Program-made: the position numbers and the translations under genes
NCBI GenBank assembly: GCA_012518355.1
Contig: JAAYSP010000210.1
Coordinates: 1-41,182 of the forward strand
DNA: 41,182 bases
Reading direction: 5' to 3'
Source of the DNA: a candidate division WS1 bacterium
GTDB lineage: Bacteria; Armatimonadota; Zipacnadia; Zipacnadales; UBA11051
In this document: one piece after another, positions 1 through 8,714 of the stretch
Layout: the number at the start of each line of letters is the position of its first letter
Position numbering within the stretch: the first letter of the stretch is position 1
The notes under the pieces: generated by a model
The model's input: only the letters and a program-made list of their open reading frames with translations
The model's database searches: none
Told to the model about the DNA's origin: nothing

Positions 1-69
1 ACTGGGAAGACTGGGAAGACTGGGAAGACTGGGAAGACTGGGAAGACTGGGAAGACTGGGAAGACTGGG
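1..69. repeat. 9-bp tandem repeat (minisatellite), truncated by window edge
   Basis: Seven perfect copies of the 9-base unit actgggaag run from base 1 to 63, followed by a partial eighth copy to base 69. The array continues to the window edge, so its true length is unknown. It lies about 140 bases upstream of the pseudopilin start. The unit is a multiple of three, so an array inside a reading frame would not shift it, but I see no gene across it. A similar 9-base array occurs near 40.0 kb with a different unit. Confidence 0.95.
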
Positions 70-206
70 GCAGTCGCTGGCGTGCCTGTGTCTGTCTGAA
101 AAGTTGGCGAAATCGATCGGCCCATAGGGTTGCGTACTCTTGAGGCCTGTGAATATCGTGCACCAGAGGGTCTGTGACTACTGCTAACCACAGGGAGGCC
201 ACTCAG

Positions 207-872
207 ATGCCGAGACGGTGCGACGGTTTTACGCTAGTGGAACTGCTGGTGGTGATCGCCATCATCGCCATACTGGCAGCTATCTTGTTTCCGGTATTTG
301 CCAGTACACGAGAGCGGGCACGACTCGCAAGCTGCACAAGCAACATCAAGCAGTTGAGCACCGCTGCAGCGATGTACGCCTCGGATTTCGATGGTGCGTT
401 GAGCATTGGCGAGCAGGCATCAGTGCCGGGGACTCACAGCGGCTGGTGGTACTGGAAATGGTTCCCGTATGTGACCAACATCCAGGTGTATGTATGCCCC
501 TCGGGCGTCCAGACCGATGCCGATGGCACTGATCTGGCGGCGCTTTTCCCCACCGGGGAAGATGGGCCCATCAGCTATGCTACCATCTGCGAGGACTGCT
601 TTCCCAACCGATTGTGCGTGCTTGAGCAGGTCGCGCGCCCGGCAAATACGATGCTCCTGAGCGACAATCCATGGTCCGCAGCACGCAGCTGCCCACAGTC
701 GCACAGCGGCCGTACGGGTCATCTGCCGCTGATTGAGATGCGCAAGGAGTATCGCGATTTCCCGTGGCATAGCGGAACGGTGACGATGGCTTTCATGGAC
801 GGTCACGCTAAGAGTGTGCCGTGGGATCAGATAGGCGGAGGTATAGGCGATCCGCTGTTCATGGGACAGTAG
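207..872 (+). CDS. Type IV pilin-like pseudopilin with H-X9-DG motif (DUF1559-like)
   Basis: Predicted secreted or pilus-associated pseudopilin of 221 residues. The N terminus is a class III prepilin leader: a short basic stretch, then a glycine followed by [20 protein letters not shown], with prepilin peptidase expected to cut between G and F. The mature part starts with [16 protein letters not shown], and near the C terminus [12 protein letters not shown] is an exact H-X9-DG motif. This domain style is typical of Armatimonadota and Planctomycetota, which carry many such paralogues. I chose ATG 207 because AGGGAGG (192-198) lies 8 bases upstream; an in-frame GTG at 174 would add 11 residues without a clear ribosome site. 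No pilus assembly genes are nearby, so the specific role is unknown. Confidence 0.88.
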   Translation: MPRRCDGFTLVELLVVIAIIAILAAILFPVFASTRERARLASCTSNIKQLSTAAAMYASDFDGALSIGEQASVPGTHSGWWYWKWFPYVTNIQVYVCPSGVQTDADGTDLAALFPTGEDGPISYATICEDCFPNRLCVLEQVARPANTMLLSDNPWSAARSCPQSHSGRTGHLPLIEMRKEYRDFPWHSGTVTMAFMDGHAKSVPWDQIGGGIGDPLFMGQ

Positions 873-1086
873 CCAGCGACCGGGCCATGATACAAGCGTT
901 CGGCAGCACAGCCGAGGGGCTTGCTCGGGCTACAACAAAACTGTGACATCGCGGGCTGAAAGCACGTCTGCCGATCCCTATGACTCACTCGATGTTGCGC
1001 ATTTGAAGCCCCATGCCGTGAAGTGCCGCACTCCTACTCCACTGTGACATGCGATATCCCCGATAACGCGGAGCGTATCAGTAGCT

Positions 1087-2181
1087 ATGGCATCTGTGAA
1101 GCTGGTCAATCTCAGCAAACACTATGACAGTGTCGTGGCTCTGGACCGCGTCAATCTGGAGATAGCAGATCGCGAGTTCCTCGTCTTGGTGGGCCCATCG
1201 GGCTGTGGCAAGAGCACCTGTCTGCGGATTATCGCCGGGCTGGACCAGGCCAGTGCAGGGCAAGTCTGGATTGGCGACAGGCAAGTTGACGGCTTGTCAC
1301 CGAAGGATCGCGATATCGCCATGGTGTTCCAGAGCTACGCACTGTATCCGCACATGAGCGTCTACGATAACATGGCGTTCGGACTGCGCTTACGGGGCGT
1401 GCCCCGAACGGAGATCACTCGTCGTGTACATGAAGCGGCCACTATGCTGGGCCTGCAGGAGCTACTGGACAGGCGGCCTGCTGCACTGTCGGGAGGTCAG
1501 CGGCAGAGAGTAGCTGTTGGGCGGGCTGTAGTGCGCGAACCGTCGTGCTTCCTGATGGATGAGCCGCTGTCGAACCTGGATGCGGGCCTGCGCCTGCAGA
1601 CGCGGGCCGAACTAATTCGCCTGCACCGACGTCTCGGCATCACCACCGTGTATGTCACTCACGACCAGGTCGAAGCCATGACGATGGGCGATCGCATTGC
1701 CGTGATGAAGGACGGCCTGATACAGCAGTGCGATAGCCCACAAGTGGTGTATGATGCGCCGGTGAACCGTTTCGTGGCGGGCTTCATCGGCAGCCCTCCG
1801 ATGAACTTCATGGAGGCGACGGTAGAGCGAGATGCCAGCGGTCTGTGGCTGATCGGCAGCGGATTTCGTGTCCTGGCAGACAGCGAAGACCACGCGCTGC
1901 TGGAGACATATGTGGCCCGCACGGTGACGATGGGCATCAGGCCCTCTGATATCAGTGACACGGAGGCTCCGGCCTGTAGAAGTGCAGCCGTCTCTACCAT
2001 AGTACAAGTCATCGAGCCGATGGGTGACCACACTGTGCTGTATCTATCGCTGGGAGAGCAGCGGCTTGTGGCCAGTGTCAGTGGCTCCACCCAGGCACAG
2101 GAGGGTCAGCCTCTGCAGGTATGGTGGGACATGTCGCAGGTCCACTACTTCGACCCGGTCACCGAAGCGCGTCTGGGCTGA
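1087..2181 (+). CDS. ABC transporter ATP-binding protein, MalK/UgpC type
   Basis: ATPase subunit, 364 residues, of a carbohydrate-type (CUT1) ABC importer, acting on the inner face of the membrane. Visible motifs are Walker A GPSGCGKST (about residues 37-45), Q-loop in MVFQSYALYPHM, signature LSGGQRQRVA, Walker B CFLMDEPLSNLD and switch His in VYVTHDQ. A C-terminal regulatory TOBE region begins at about residue 240. Full family length. No permease or binding-protein genes are adjacent, so it may serve several transporters in trans, as MsmK does in streptococci; that is inference. A decayed copy of its 3' end lies immediately downstream. The ATG has no strong ribosome site. Confidence 0.93.
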   Translation: MASVKLVNLSKHYDSVVALDRVNLEIADREFLVLVGPSGCGKSTCLRIIAGLDQASAGQVWIGDRQVDGLSPKDRDIAMVFQSYALYPHMSVYDNMAFGLRLRGVPRTEITRRVHEAATMLGLQELLDRRPAALSGGQRQRVAVGRAVVREPSCFLMDEPLSNLDAGLRLQTRAELIRLHRRLGITTVYVTHDQVEAMTMGDRIAVMKDGLIQQCDSPQVVYDAPVNRFVAGFIGSPPMNFMEATVERDASGLWLIGSGFRVLADSEDHALLETYVARTVTMGIRPSDISDTEAPACRSAAVSTIVQVIEPMGDHTVLYLSLGEQRLVASVSGSTQAQEGQPLQVWWDMSQVHYFDPVTEARLG

Positions 2182-2563
2182 TGTGTGCTGGTTGCCGCAG
2201 TCGCAGTCGTCTGGCCGGCGGCACTGAGCTGATGTTGAGCTGGAGTACCTGGCAGTTGAGGAGGTCCCCACCGTTTCCGCCACAGTGCAAGCTATAGCGC
2301 CGGTGGGGGATCACACGCTGTACTATCGCTGGAGGGGCGAGGCTTGTGGCCGGTGTCAGTGGCGTCACCCCGGCACAGGAGGGTCAGCCTCTGCAGGTAT
2401 GGTGGGGCATGTCGCAGGTCCACTACTTCGACCCGGTCACGGAGGCACGCTAGGGCTGATGTGTGCCGGTTGCCAGTGATGCGCGCCTCCAGAGACGGCT
2501 CGGTCGGAGCTTGAGTGGGAGCAAGACGTCGGGGAGGATTCGTGCATCGGGCGGAAGAGGCCG
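2182..2563 (+). pseudogene. Decayed tandem copy of the 3' end of the upstream ABC ATPase gene
   Basis: This gap between the ABC ATPase and tatC holds a gene remnant. Bases 2341-2474 match 2063-2196 at roughly 90% by eye, with an offset of 278 bases, and include the end of the coding region, the stop and downstream bases. A more diverged match, offset 283, covers about 2270-2300 against 1987-2017. Between the two segments the remnant has a net loss of 5 bases, so the reading frame is broken. Several differences near the end are synonymous (Thr, Glu, Ala, Arg codons), as if the copy once coded for a complete paralogue. Bases 2475-2563 show nothing beyond the tatC leader. Confidence 0.8.
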
Positions 2564-3508
2564 ATGGATCCGAAAGAGCTTGACCTAATCGGGCATATCG
2601 AGGAGCTGCGCACTGCAGTCATCCGGATTCTCGTGTGGCTGGCGGTGGGTACCGCGATCGCCTGGTCAGTGCGCAGTCAGCTCATGTCGTGGCTGGAGTA
2701 TCCGGCGATTGAGGGGGCGCGGCGCGGCGGCCTGGAGGACTTCAGCTTCCACATTTTCGAGCCGGCCGGTGGCATCCTGTTGATGATGCAGATCGCGCTG
2801 CTGGGCGGCACTGTGCTGATGTTCGGCTTCATCGTGTGGGAGCTATGGCGCTTTGTCCGCCATGCGCTCAGTGCCCGGGAGCGCCGCTATGTGTACATCG
2901 TGCTGCCGGTATCGGTGCTTCTGTTTGCGAGTGGAGTCAGCTTCTGCTATATAGTCACCCCGGCGGCGTTCGGCTTCCTCATCAGGTTCAACGTAGAGTT
3001 GGGAGTCGAGGCGCAGTTCATCCTCAGCTCATATCTGCGCTTTTTCATGCGTCTCCTACTGATGTTCGGCCTGGCCTTCCAGACGCCGCTGGTGCTGTGG
3101 TTCCTGGCGCATCTGGAACTGGTTTCGAGCGCGCGGCTATGGGCCACATGGCGTTGGGCTATCGTGATCATCATGCTGATAGCTGCCATAGTCACACCTA
3201 CCCCGGATCCGTTCAACATGATGCTGCTGGCAGGACCGATGATGGTGCTGTATTTTCTCAGTCTCGGATTGGTGGAGATGGTGGAGCGGGCACGGAGCAA
3301 ACGCAGACGATCTGAAGTCTCGGTCATGGCATCTCCGCTGCAGTCCCCGGCTGCACTGCAGGCGGCCCGCACTGAAGCTGAGACAGATCAGCATCCCGAC
3401 CTCGAAGCCGAGCATGTCCGGCTGGAGCGGCTGTATGCTGAGACCGGTGGTATGCTTCCAGTTGAGCCCCAGGATGACGCCGGTGAGACAGGTGGCGAGC
3501 AGCCATGA
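2564..3508 (+). CDS. tatC: Sec-independent protein translocase TatC
   Basis: Core receptor of the twin-arginine translocation pathway, which exports folded proteins; polytopic inner-membrane protein of 314 residues. The conserved start HIEELR lies at residues 11-16. The motifs ELWRFVRHALSARERR, FQTPLVLWFLAHLELVS and IAAIVTPTPDPFNMMLLAGP match TatC loops and helices 3-6. About 70 charged, probably cytoplasmic residues follow the last helix, longer than usual. GAAGAGG (2554-2560) sits just ahead of the ATG. No tatA or tatB lies in the window. Its last four bases ATGA overlap the next gene, so the two are probably translationally coupled. Confidence 0.93.
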   Translation: MDPKELDLIGHIEELRTAVIRILVWLAVGTAIAWSVRSQLMSWLEYPAIEGARRGGLEDFSFHIFEPAGGILLMMQIALLGGTVLMFGFIVWELWRFVRHALSARERRYVYIVLPVSVLLFASGVSFCYIVTPAAFGFLIRFNVELGVEAQFILSSYLRFFMRLLLMFGLAFQTPLVLWFLAHLELVSSARLWATWRWAIVIIMLIAAIVTPTPDPFNMMLLAGPMMVLYFLSLGLVEMVERARSKRRRSEVSVMASPLQSPAALQAARTEAETDQHPDLEAEHVRLERLYAETGGMLPVEPQDDAGETGGEQP

Positions 3509-5784
3509 ACCCTGAGGAAGCGCTGAGAGAAATCATCACTGAGTGCGGCTATCGGGAGCGGTTGCTGCATACCGAGCGCATACCGGGACGCTCTGCCCGA
3601 TACGGAGAGCTTACCGTCGAGCTAGAGCCATCTGTGAAGTCTCTGTTGCAGGCGCAGGGCATAGATAGGCTCTACAGCCATCAGGCGGAGGCGATAGATG
3701 CGGTGCTACGCGGGTGCAACGTTGCCGTAGTCACTGGCACCGCAAGTGGCAAGACGCTATGCTATCTGATCCCCATCGTACAGGCGCTTGCGCGTCGAGC
3801 GTCCAGTCGGGCGCTGCTGATCTACCCCACGAAAGCGCTGGCTCAGGATCAGTTGCGCAAGCTGTCTGATTTCGGCGCTGGACGCAGCTTTACTGCTGCC
3901 ACCTATGACGGTGACACTCCCCAATCGGTCCGTCGGCAGGTGAAAAAGCAGGCACAGGTGGTGCTGACCAATCCAGACATGCTGCATGTGGGGATACTGC
4001 CGTATCACCATACCTGGGCCGAGTTTTTCCGCAGCCTCGAGTATGTGGTCATAGACGAGATGCACACCTACCGGGGCGTGTTCGGTTCGCATACAGCAAA
4101 CGTCATCCGGAGGCTGCGACGAATCGCCGCACACTATGGAGCGGACCCACGCTTCATCTGCTGTTCGGCAACCGTAGGCAGCCCGTTGCGGCTGGCCGGT
4201 GAGTTGACTGGCCTGGAGTTCCATCTGGTGGATGAGGACGGTTCGCCTTCCGGTGAGCGGCTGCTGGGCTGGTGGAACCCTCCGCTGCTGGACGAGGCGA
4301 CCGGGCAGCGCGCCAGCGCAAATGTAGATGCGGCGCAGCTGCTGTCCCAGCTGGCCATGCGAGGAGTGCGTAGCATAGCATTCACGCTGTCGCGCAACAC
4401 TGCTGAGCTGATCTTGCGTCATGCCCGCAACCTCCTGGCAGATAGAGGCCTCGAAGATAAAGTGATGGCCTACCGGGCGGGCTATCTGCCCGAGCAGCGA
4501 CGTGCCATCGAGCGTAGGCTGTTCGACGGCGATCTGCTGGCGGTCACCTCCACCACTGCACTGGAGCTGGGGGTGGACATAGGCGGCCTGGATGCGGTGA
4601 TCATGGTGGGCTATCCGGGCAGTATCGCAGGCTTTCGCCAGCAGATGGGGCGGGCCGGACGTGAGGGGCAGACCGCGCTGGCCATCCTAATCGGGCTAAG
4701 CGGCGGGTTGCACCAGTATCTGATGCAGCACCCACAGTTCCTGCTACAGGCCGATGCAGAGCAGGCGGCGCTGGACCCGCGCAACGAATTCATACTCGGC
4801 GCTCACCTGCTGTGCGCGGCCTATGAGTTGCCGATTGCTCAGGCCGACAGCGGCCTATTCGGGCCGGCTACCGGTGAGCTGCTCGAAATACTCGCCGAGG
4901 AGGGCTTCCTGAGCCTGCGCCAGGGGATGTGGTACTGGACTCAGCCGGACATCTATCCGGCGGGGCAGATCAGCATTCGCTCAGTGGCAGGGAAGCACTA
5001 TGATATCGTGGATCTGACGCAGGATACGCTACTGGGCACGGTGGATGCTGACGCTGCGTTTCGGACTGTGTATCCGGGGGCGGTATACCTGCATGGGGGC
5101 GAGACATATCGGGTGGAGCAGCTGGATCTGGAGCAACGGCGAGCCGATGTTGTGGCTGCGGAGGTGGACTACTACACTGTGCCGATGAGTGTCTCACAGG
5201 TACACGTCAGAGAAACCACGGAGCAGTTCCAGGCTGGCGACCTGACTGTCCGCTACGGACCTGTGGATATCAGCACACGAGTTATCGGTTATCGCAAGAT
5301 CCGCACCAGAGACCATCGAGAGTTGGGCGTTGAAGAGCTTGCCCTGCCCACCCGCGAATTCGATACATATGGGCTGTGGCTGAGCAGCTTGGAGGCGATG
5401 CGAGTATGCGCAGACGGAGGACATGATCTGTTGGGCAGTCTGCATGCACTAGAACACATCCTGATCGGGCTGCTGCCTCTGTTTGCCATGTGTGACCCGC
5501 GAGACGCAGGAGGCGCTTCGGAGATGGCACATCCGGATACTGGAGCTCCCACCGTGTTCATCTATGACGCTTACCCCGGCGGTGTCGGCATCACACGGAC
5601 TGTGTACATGCGTCTCGGTGAGCTTCTGACAGCGGCAGCCGAGACCATAGCTGGCTGCCCATGCGAAATCGGTTGCCCTGCGTGTGTCCAGTCGAGCAGT
5701 TGTGGCAGTGATAACTCACCTCTGGACAAGGCGGGTGCGGTTGCGCTGGCGCGGAGCTGGGCACAGATGGTACAGATGACGTAG
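3505..5784 (+). CDS. MrfA/YprA-type DEAD/DEAH-box helicase with C-terminal Zn-cysteine domain
   Basis: Superfamily 2 helicase of 759 residues. A Q-motif-like LYSHQAEAID (about 56-65) precedes Walker A TGTASGKT (77-84), the DExH-type IDEMH (about 183-187), SATVGSP (about 221), and motif VI QQMGRAGREGQ (about 379). The C terminus has a DUF1998-type cluster of cysteines, CPCEIGCPACVQ followed by SSCG (about 717-733). This is the arrangement of Bacillus YprA/MrfA, a 3'-5' DNA helicase involved in mitomycin-type lesion repair; a similar DNA repair role is inferred. The ATG overlaps the tatC stop by four bases, although the two functions are unrelated. Confidence 0.9.
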   Translation: MNPEEALREIITECGYRERLLHTERIPGRSARYGELTVELEPSVKSLLQAQGIDRLYSHQAEAIDAVLRGCNVAVVTGTASGKTLCYLIPIVQALARRASSRALLIYPTKALAQDQLRKLSDFGAGRSFTAATYDGDTPQSVRRQVKKQAQVVLTNPDMLHVGILPYHHTWAEFFRSLEYVVIDEMHTYRGVFGSHTANVIRRLRRIAAHYGADPRFICCSATVGSPLRLAGELTGLEFHLVDEDGSPSGERLLGWWNPPLLDEATGQRASANVDAAQLLSQLAMRGVRSIAFTLSRNTAELILRHARNLLADRGLEDKVMAYRAGYLPEQRRAIERRLFDGDLLAVTSTTALELGVDIGGLDAVIMVGYPGSIAGFRQQMGRAGREGQTALAILIGLSGGLHQYLMQHPQFLLQADAEQAALDPRNEFILGAHLLCAAYELPIAQADSGLFGPATGELLEILAEEGFLSLRQGMWYWTQPDIYPAGQISIRSVAGKHYDIVDLTQDTLLGTVDADAAFRTVYPGAVYLHGGETYRVEQLDLEQRRADVVAAEVDYYTVPMSVSQVHVRETTEQFQAGDLTVRYGPVDISTRVIGYRKIRTRDHRELGVEELALPTREFDTYGLWLSSLEAMRVCADGGHDLLGSLHALEHILIGLLPLFAMCDPRDAGGASEMAHPDTGAPTVFIYDAYPGGVGITRTVYMRLGELLTAAAETIAGCPCEIGCPACVQSSSCGSDNSPLDKAGAVALARSWAQMVQMT

Positions 5785-5792
5785 CTGGCGTA

Positions 5793-5810
5793 GATGGTGC
5801 GGATGGTGCG
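5793..5810. repeat. 9-bp direct tandem duplication
   Basis: The unit gatggtgcg occurs twice in direct succession in the spacer after the helicase gene. A short inverted repeat, TGGGA-ggaaa-TCCCA, lies at 5855-5869, but it has no T tract and is too weak to call a terminator. Confidence 0.7.
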
Positions 5811-5906
5811 GGTAGACTGGGAGATAGGGCGGATCCACTCAGAAGATGCTGGCATGGGAGGAAATCCCACTCCGATTGGGGAAGATGCATGGACTGGAGA
5901 GATAGC

Positions 5907-6749
5907 ATGTCAGTAGATCTTCACATACACTCCACCGTGTCCGATGGCACGTTGACGCCTGAGCAAATCGTGGCGGAGGCGCTAAGGCTGGGTCTCGAGA
6001 CGATAGCCATCGCTGATCATGACCATGTGGCTGCTACTGCGGCGGCTCAGGAGGCTGCCGAAGGGCGTCTACTGGTGCTACCTGCGGTGGAAATCAGCAC
6101 GGAACTGAATGACACTGAGGTACATATCCTCGGCTACATGATGGACTGCACCAACAGCACTCTGCTGCAGATGCTGTCTCGTGTGCGTGAAAGCCGTGAG
6201 CATCGGGCGCAGGAGATGGTGAGACTTCTCAGAGAGCTGGGGGCCCCCATACAGTACGAGCAGGTGCAGCGACTGTCGGGGGGTGGCAGTGTAGGCCGTC
6301 CGCATGTGGCCAGGGCGCTGGTCGAGTGTGGCATGGTCGGCAGCCAGAGCGAGGCATTTCGACTGTATCTACGGCGTGGCCGCCCGGCATATGTTCCGCG
6401 GTACAAGCTTACGCCAACTGAGGCGATCGATTTGGTGCGACAGGCTGGGGGCGCTGCGATACTGGCACACCCCGGGTTATGTCGGGATCAGGCGATAGTG
6501 AACCGTGTCCTCGCCATGGGCATAGACGGTCTGGAAGCCTATCACACCAACCATACGGCTGGAGAGACAAAGCGGTATCTCGAGATGGCTGCCCGCCATG
6601 GGCTGCTGGTGACCGGAGGCAGTGACAGCCATGGTCCGGAGGGGCCCATCCCCGTGAAAATCGGCAGTGTGCCGGTACCGGGGACGGTAGCTGAAGAGCT
6701 CATCAAGTGGGCTGAGACACATGATGCACATATACTGGCAGGTGGGTGA
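5907..6749 (+). CDS. PHP-domain phosphoesterase (YciV/RNase AM-like)
   Basis: Metal-dependent phosphoesterase of 280 residues in the polymerase-and-histidinol-phosphatase family. The metal ligands are visible as DLHIHSTVSDGTL at the start, IADHDH, the EIS glutamate, AHPG and GSDSHGP near the end. This layout matches YciV/TrpH proteins, which act on 3',5'-nucleoside bisphosphates or trim RNA 5' ends; the substrate here is inferred. GGAGAG (5896-5901) favours ATG 5907; an in-frame ATG at 5889 would add six residues and overlap that site. The STAS gene starts 4 bases after this stop. Confidence 0.86.
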   Translation: MSVDLHIHSTVSDGTLTPEQIVAEALRLGLETIAIADHDHVAATAAAQEAAEGRLLVLPAVEISTELNDTEVHILGYMMDCTNSTLLQMLSRVRESREHRAQEMVRLLRELGAPIQYEQVQRLSGGGSVGRPHVARALVECGMVGSQSEAFRLYLRRGRPAYVPRYKLTPTEAIDLVRQAGGAAILAHPGLCRDQAIVNRVLAMGIDGLEAYHTNHTAGETKRYLEMAARHGLLVTGGSDSHGPEGPIPVKIGSVPVPGTVAEELIKWAETHDAHILAGG

Positions 6750-6753
6750 TTGC

Positions 6754-7119
6754 ATGGAGACAGTTCTGAGGGTGGCTCCGCAAGCTTCGGACGTGACGAT
6801 CCTGACTGTAGTCGGTGACAAGGTAGACCCCGAGCGCGGCCTGCATCGCCTGCAGGGCGTCCTGGAGCGTCTGATTGATACCGATAGCAGGTATCTGGTC
6901 GTGGACCTGTCCGGACTTGGCGCGATTGAGTTTCACGTGCTGGCCGAGTTCATGTGGGCGGTGATCATGTTGCGCGCCTACGGGGGCAACATGGCATTCG
7001 CGGCCGCGTCTGAACCGGTGGCTGCTACTCTAGTGCAGCTTGGAGTGGACCGGATGGTCAAGTACTATGACACCGTGGATGATGCCGTGGTCGCCCTGCG
7101 CGGTTCGCCGCCACCATGA
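6754..7119 (+). CDS. STAS-domain protein (anti-sigma-factor antagonist-like)
   Basis: Single STAS domain, 121 residues. The pattern YLVVDLSGLGAIEFHVLAEF (about 47-66) followed by a GGNM..AAASEPVAATLVQLGVDR segment is the STAS fold core. In SpoIIAA-type antagonists the loop after DLS carries the phosphorylated serine (DSSG); here the aligned positions read E-F-H (about 59-61), so the phospho-acceptor is absent. Control by a serine kinase is therefore unlikely. AGGTGG (6740-6745) supports ATG 6754; upstream in-frame ATGs at 6721 and 6724 would overlap the preceding gene. The ECF sigma factor 0.9 kb downstream is not a known STAS partner type. Confidence 0.8.
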   Translation: METVLRVAPQASDVTILTVVGDKVDPERGLHRLQGVLERLIDTDSRYLVVDLSGLGAIEFHVLAEFMWAVIMLRAYGGNMAFAAASEPVAATLVQLGVDRMVKYYDTVDDAVVALRGSPPP

Positions 7120-7210
7120 GACAGACTGGCGCAAGGCGCTGTCCGGGGTGAGAATCGGTGACAGGTGGGACGGCTAGTCCGTTTGTCTGAGTGTGAGAAG
7201 AGAAGGTGTG

Positions 7211-7921
7211 ATGGCTGTGAAGTCACAAGTGATAGTTTGTTTCGGAGACTCGGTCACCCAGGGGGCACCGTACGTTCCGGTTCAAGACTGCTTCCCGGTG
7301 GTGCTGGAGCGCCGTCTGAACCACTATCTCCAGCGGTTTGATACAGCAGTGAGTGTGGTCAACTCCGGAGTTGCAGGCGAAAACAGCGCCGAAGGGCTGG
7401 CCCGTTTTGATGCGGCAGTAGCCATGCACAAGCCGTCTCTGGTCACGGTAGAGTTTGGCCTGAACGATTTGCGACCTGAACCGGCCAAACTTATCGAACC
7501 CGATCAGTTTGCGCAGAACCTGCAGGAGATTTACGACCGCTGCCGGGGCCTGGATGCGCAAGTGATACTGATGACGCCCAATCCGGTTATCAACCGACTT
7601 CACGGATCGTGGGGTACCAGCCTATACGACTCGTACGGAGGATGCAACGGAGCGGTTAGTGCCTATGCCGAGGTGGTGCGCCAGGTAGCGAGAGAGACCG
7701 GGGCAGTGCTATGTGACATCTACACCCGCTGCATCGAGGTGGCGATTGAAAAGCAGTTCGTCGGGGAATGCTATGACTACGAGGATCTGGTCTGCCTGAG
7801 CACACACATCAGTGAGACTGACGGTGTCCATCCCACGATTACAGGTCAGTATCTTATCGCCGGCGAACTGTATAGAGATATATTGCTGCACGAGTTCCTG
7901 GATTGCGCAGAAGATTTGTAG
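7211..7921 (+). CDS. SGNH/GDSL-family hydrolase
   Basis: Serine esterase or lipase-like hydrolase of 236 residues. Block I is CFGDSVTQG near the N terminus (nucleophile Ser), block II has the glycine in VNSGVAGENS, block III is GLND, and block V is DGVHP with the Asp-His pair, so the catalytic set is complete. No signal peptide is visible, so it is probably cytoplasmic. Substrates in this family range from acyl-CoA to acetylated sugars and cannot be told from sequence. AGAAGG (7201-7206) ahead of ATG 7211 decides the start over an in-frame GTG at 7193. Confidence 0.88.
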   Translation: MAVKSQVIVCFGDSVTQGAPYVPVQDCFPVVLERRLNHYLQRFDTAVSVVNSGVAGENSAEGLARFDAAVAMHKPSLVTVEFGLNDLRPEPAKLIEPDQFAQNLQEIYDRCRGLDAQVILMTPNPVINRLHGSWGTSLYDSYGGCNGAVSAYAEVVRQVARETGAVLCDIYTRCIEVAIEKQFVGECYDYEDLVCLSTHISETDGVHPTITGQYLIAGELYRDILLHEFLDCAEDL

Positions 7922-8031
7922 GAGTTGATAGGGGCGTTGACAGGAGTCGCCATGTGATGTAGAGCACAATTGTACTGTTGCGATGAGCGAGTATCTGCTG
8001 AGTTGCCGATGCCACCAGGATGAGGAGCGTC

Positions 8032-8709
8032 ATGGCTCAGGAACGGTATGCACAGTGGCAAGGCCGGCTGAACGAGACCGTGGCAGCATGCGGACGCGGT
8101 TACGAGCTGGAGCATGTAACCGATACCGATCTGGTACGAAACGCCCAGGAGGGTGTGGAGAAGGCGTTTGCCGCGATCGTGGACCGATACCACGCGCGCA
8201 TCTACGCTCTGATTTATCGGGTGTGTGGCCCAACCGATGCGGAGGATTTGACGCAGGAGGTCTTCCTACGCGCCATGGGGCGGCTGCATAAATTCGAGCC
8301 ACAAAGCGAAGCATCACTGCGGACCTGGCTGTATCGCATCGCTATGAACCTCAGCATCAACCAGTTGCGCCAAATGAAGCGCAGACAGAGGTTTGAAGGG
8401 CTCTCACTTGACGCGCCCATACATCCTGATGGAGACGCAGTGTACCTGGCAATTCCTGACAGCTCTACCGCCCCAGAGCGACTTGTCGAGAGGGCCGAAA
8501 CGCACAGGCTGGTTCATGCGGTGATCCGCCAGTTGGTGCCCAAGCATCAGCAAGTGCTCGTGCTAGTTGACCTCGAGGGGATGGAATACGAAGAGGCTGC
8601 GGCGGTCATCGGCTGTCGCGTGGGCACGGTCAAATCGCGCCTGTCGCGTGCTCGCGAGGCTTTTTCGGTGAAGATGAGGGCCTGCATGGCAGTGCCGGGG
8701 GCAAAGTAG
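8032..8709 (+). CDS. ECF-type RNA polymerase sigma factor
   Basis: Extracytoplasmic-function sigma-70 factor, 225 residues. Region 2 is clear: AFAAIVDRYHARIYALIYRV followed by DAEDLTQEVFLRAM, used for core binding and -10 recognition. Region 4 is ADLVPKHQQ-like here (IRQLVPKHQQVLVLVDLEG, then YEEAAAVIG and VGTVKSRLSRARE), the -35 reader. About 30 residues precede region 2, slightly long for the family. GAGGAG (8022-8027) supports ATG 8032; ATG 8020 is in frame. A small palindrome ACAATTGT lies at 7966-7973 in the leader. The anti-sigma gene begins 5 bases after the stop, so the two form an operon. Confidence 0.92.
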   Translation: MAQERYAQWQGRLNETVAACGRGYELEHVTDTDLVRNAQEGVEKAFAAIVDRYHARIYALIYRVCGPTDAEDLTQEVFLRAMGRLHKFEPQSEASLRTWLYRIAMNLSINQLRQMKRRQRFEGLSLDAPIHPDGDAVYLAIPDSSTAPERLVERAETHRLVHAVIRQLVPKHQQVLVLVDLEGMEYEEAAAVIGCRVGTVKSRLSRAREAFSVKMRACMAVPGAK

Positions 8710-8714
8710 GCACC

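Noticed and set aside
5855..5869. Hairpin TGGGA-ggaaa-TCCCA as terminator of the helicase gene
   Set aside because: Only five base pairs and no T tract.
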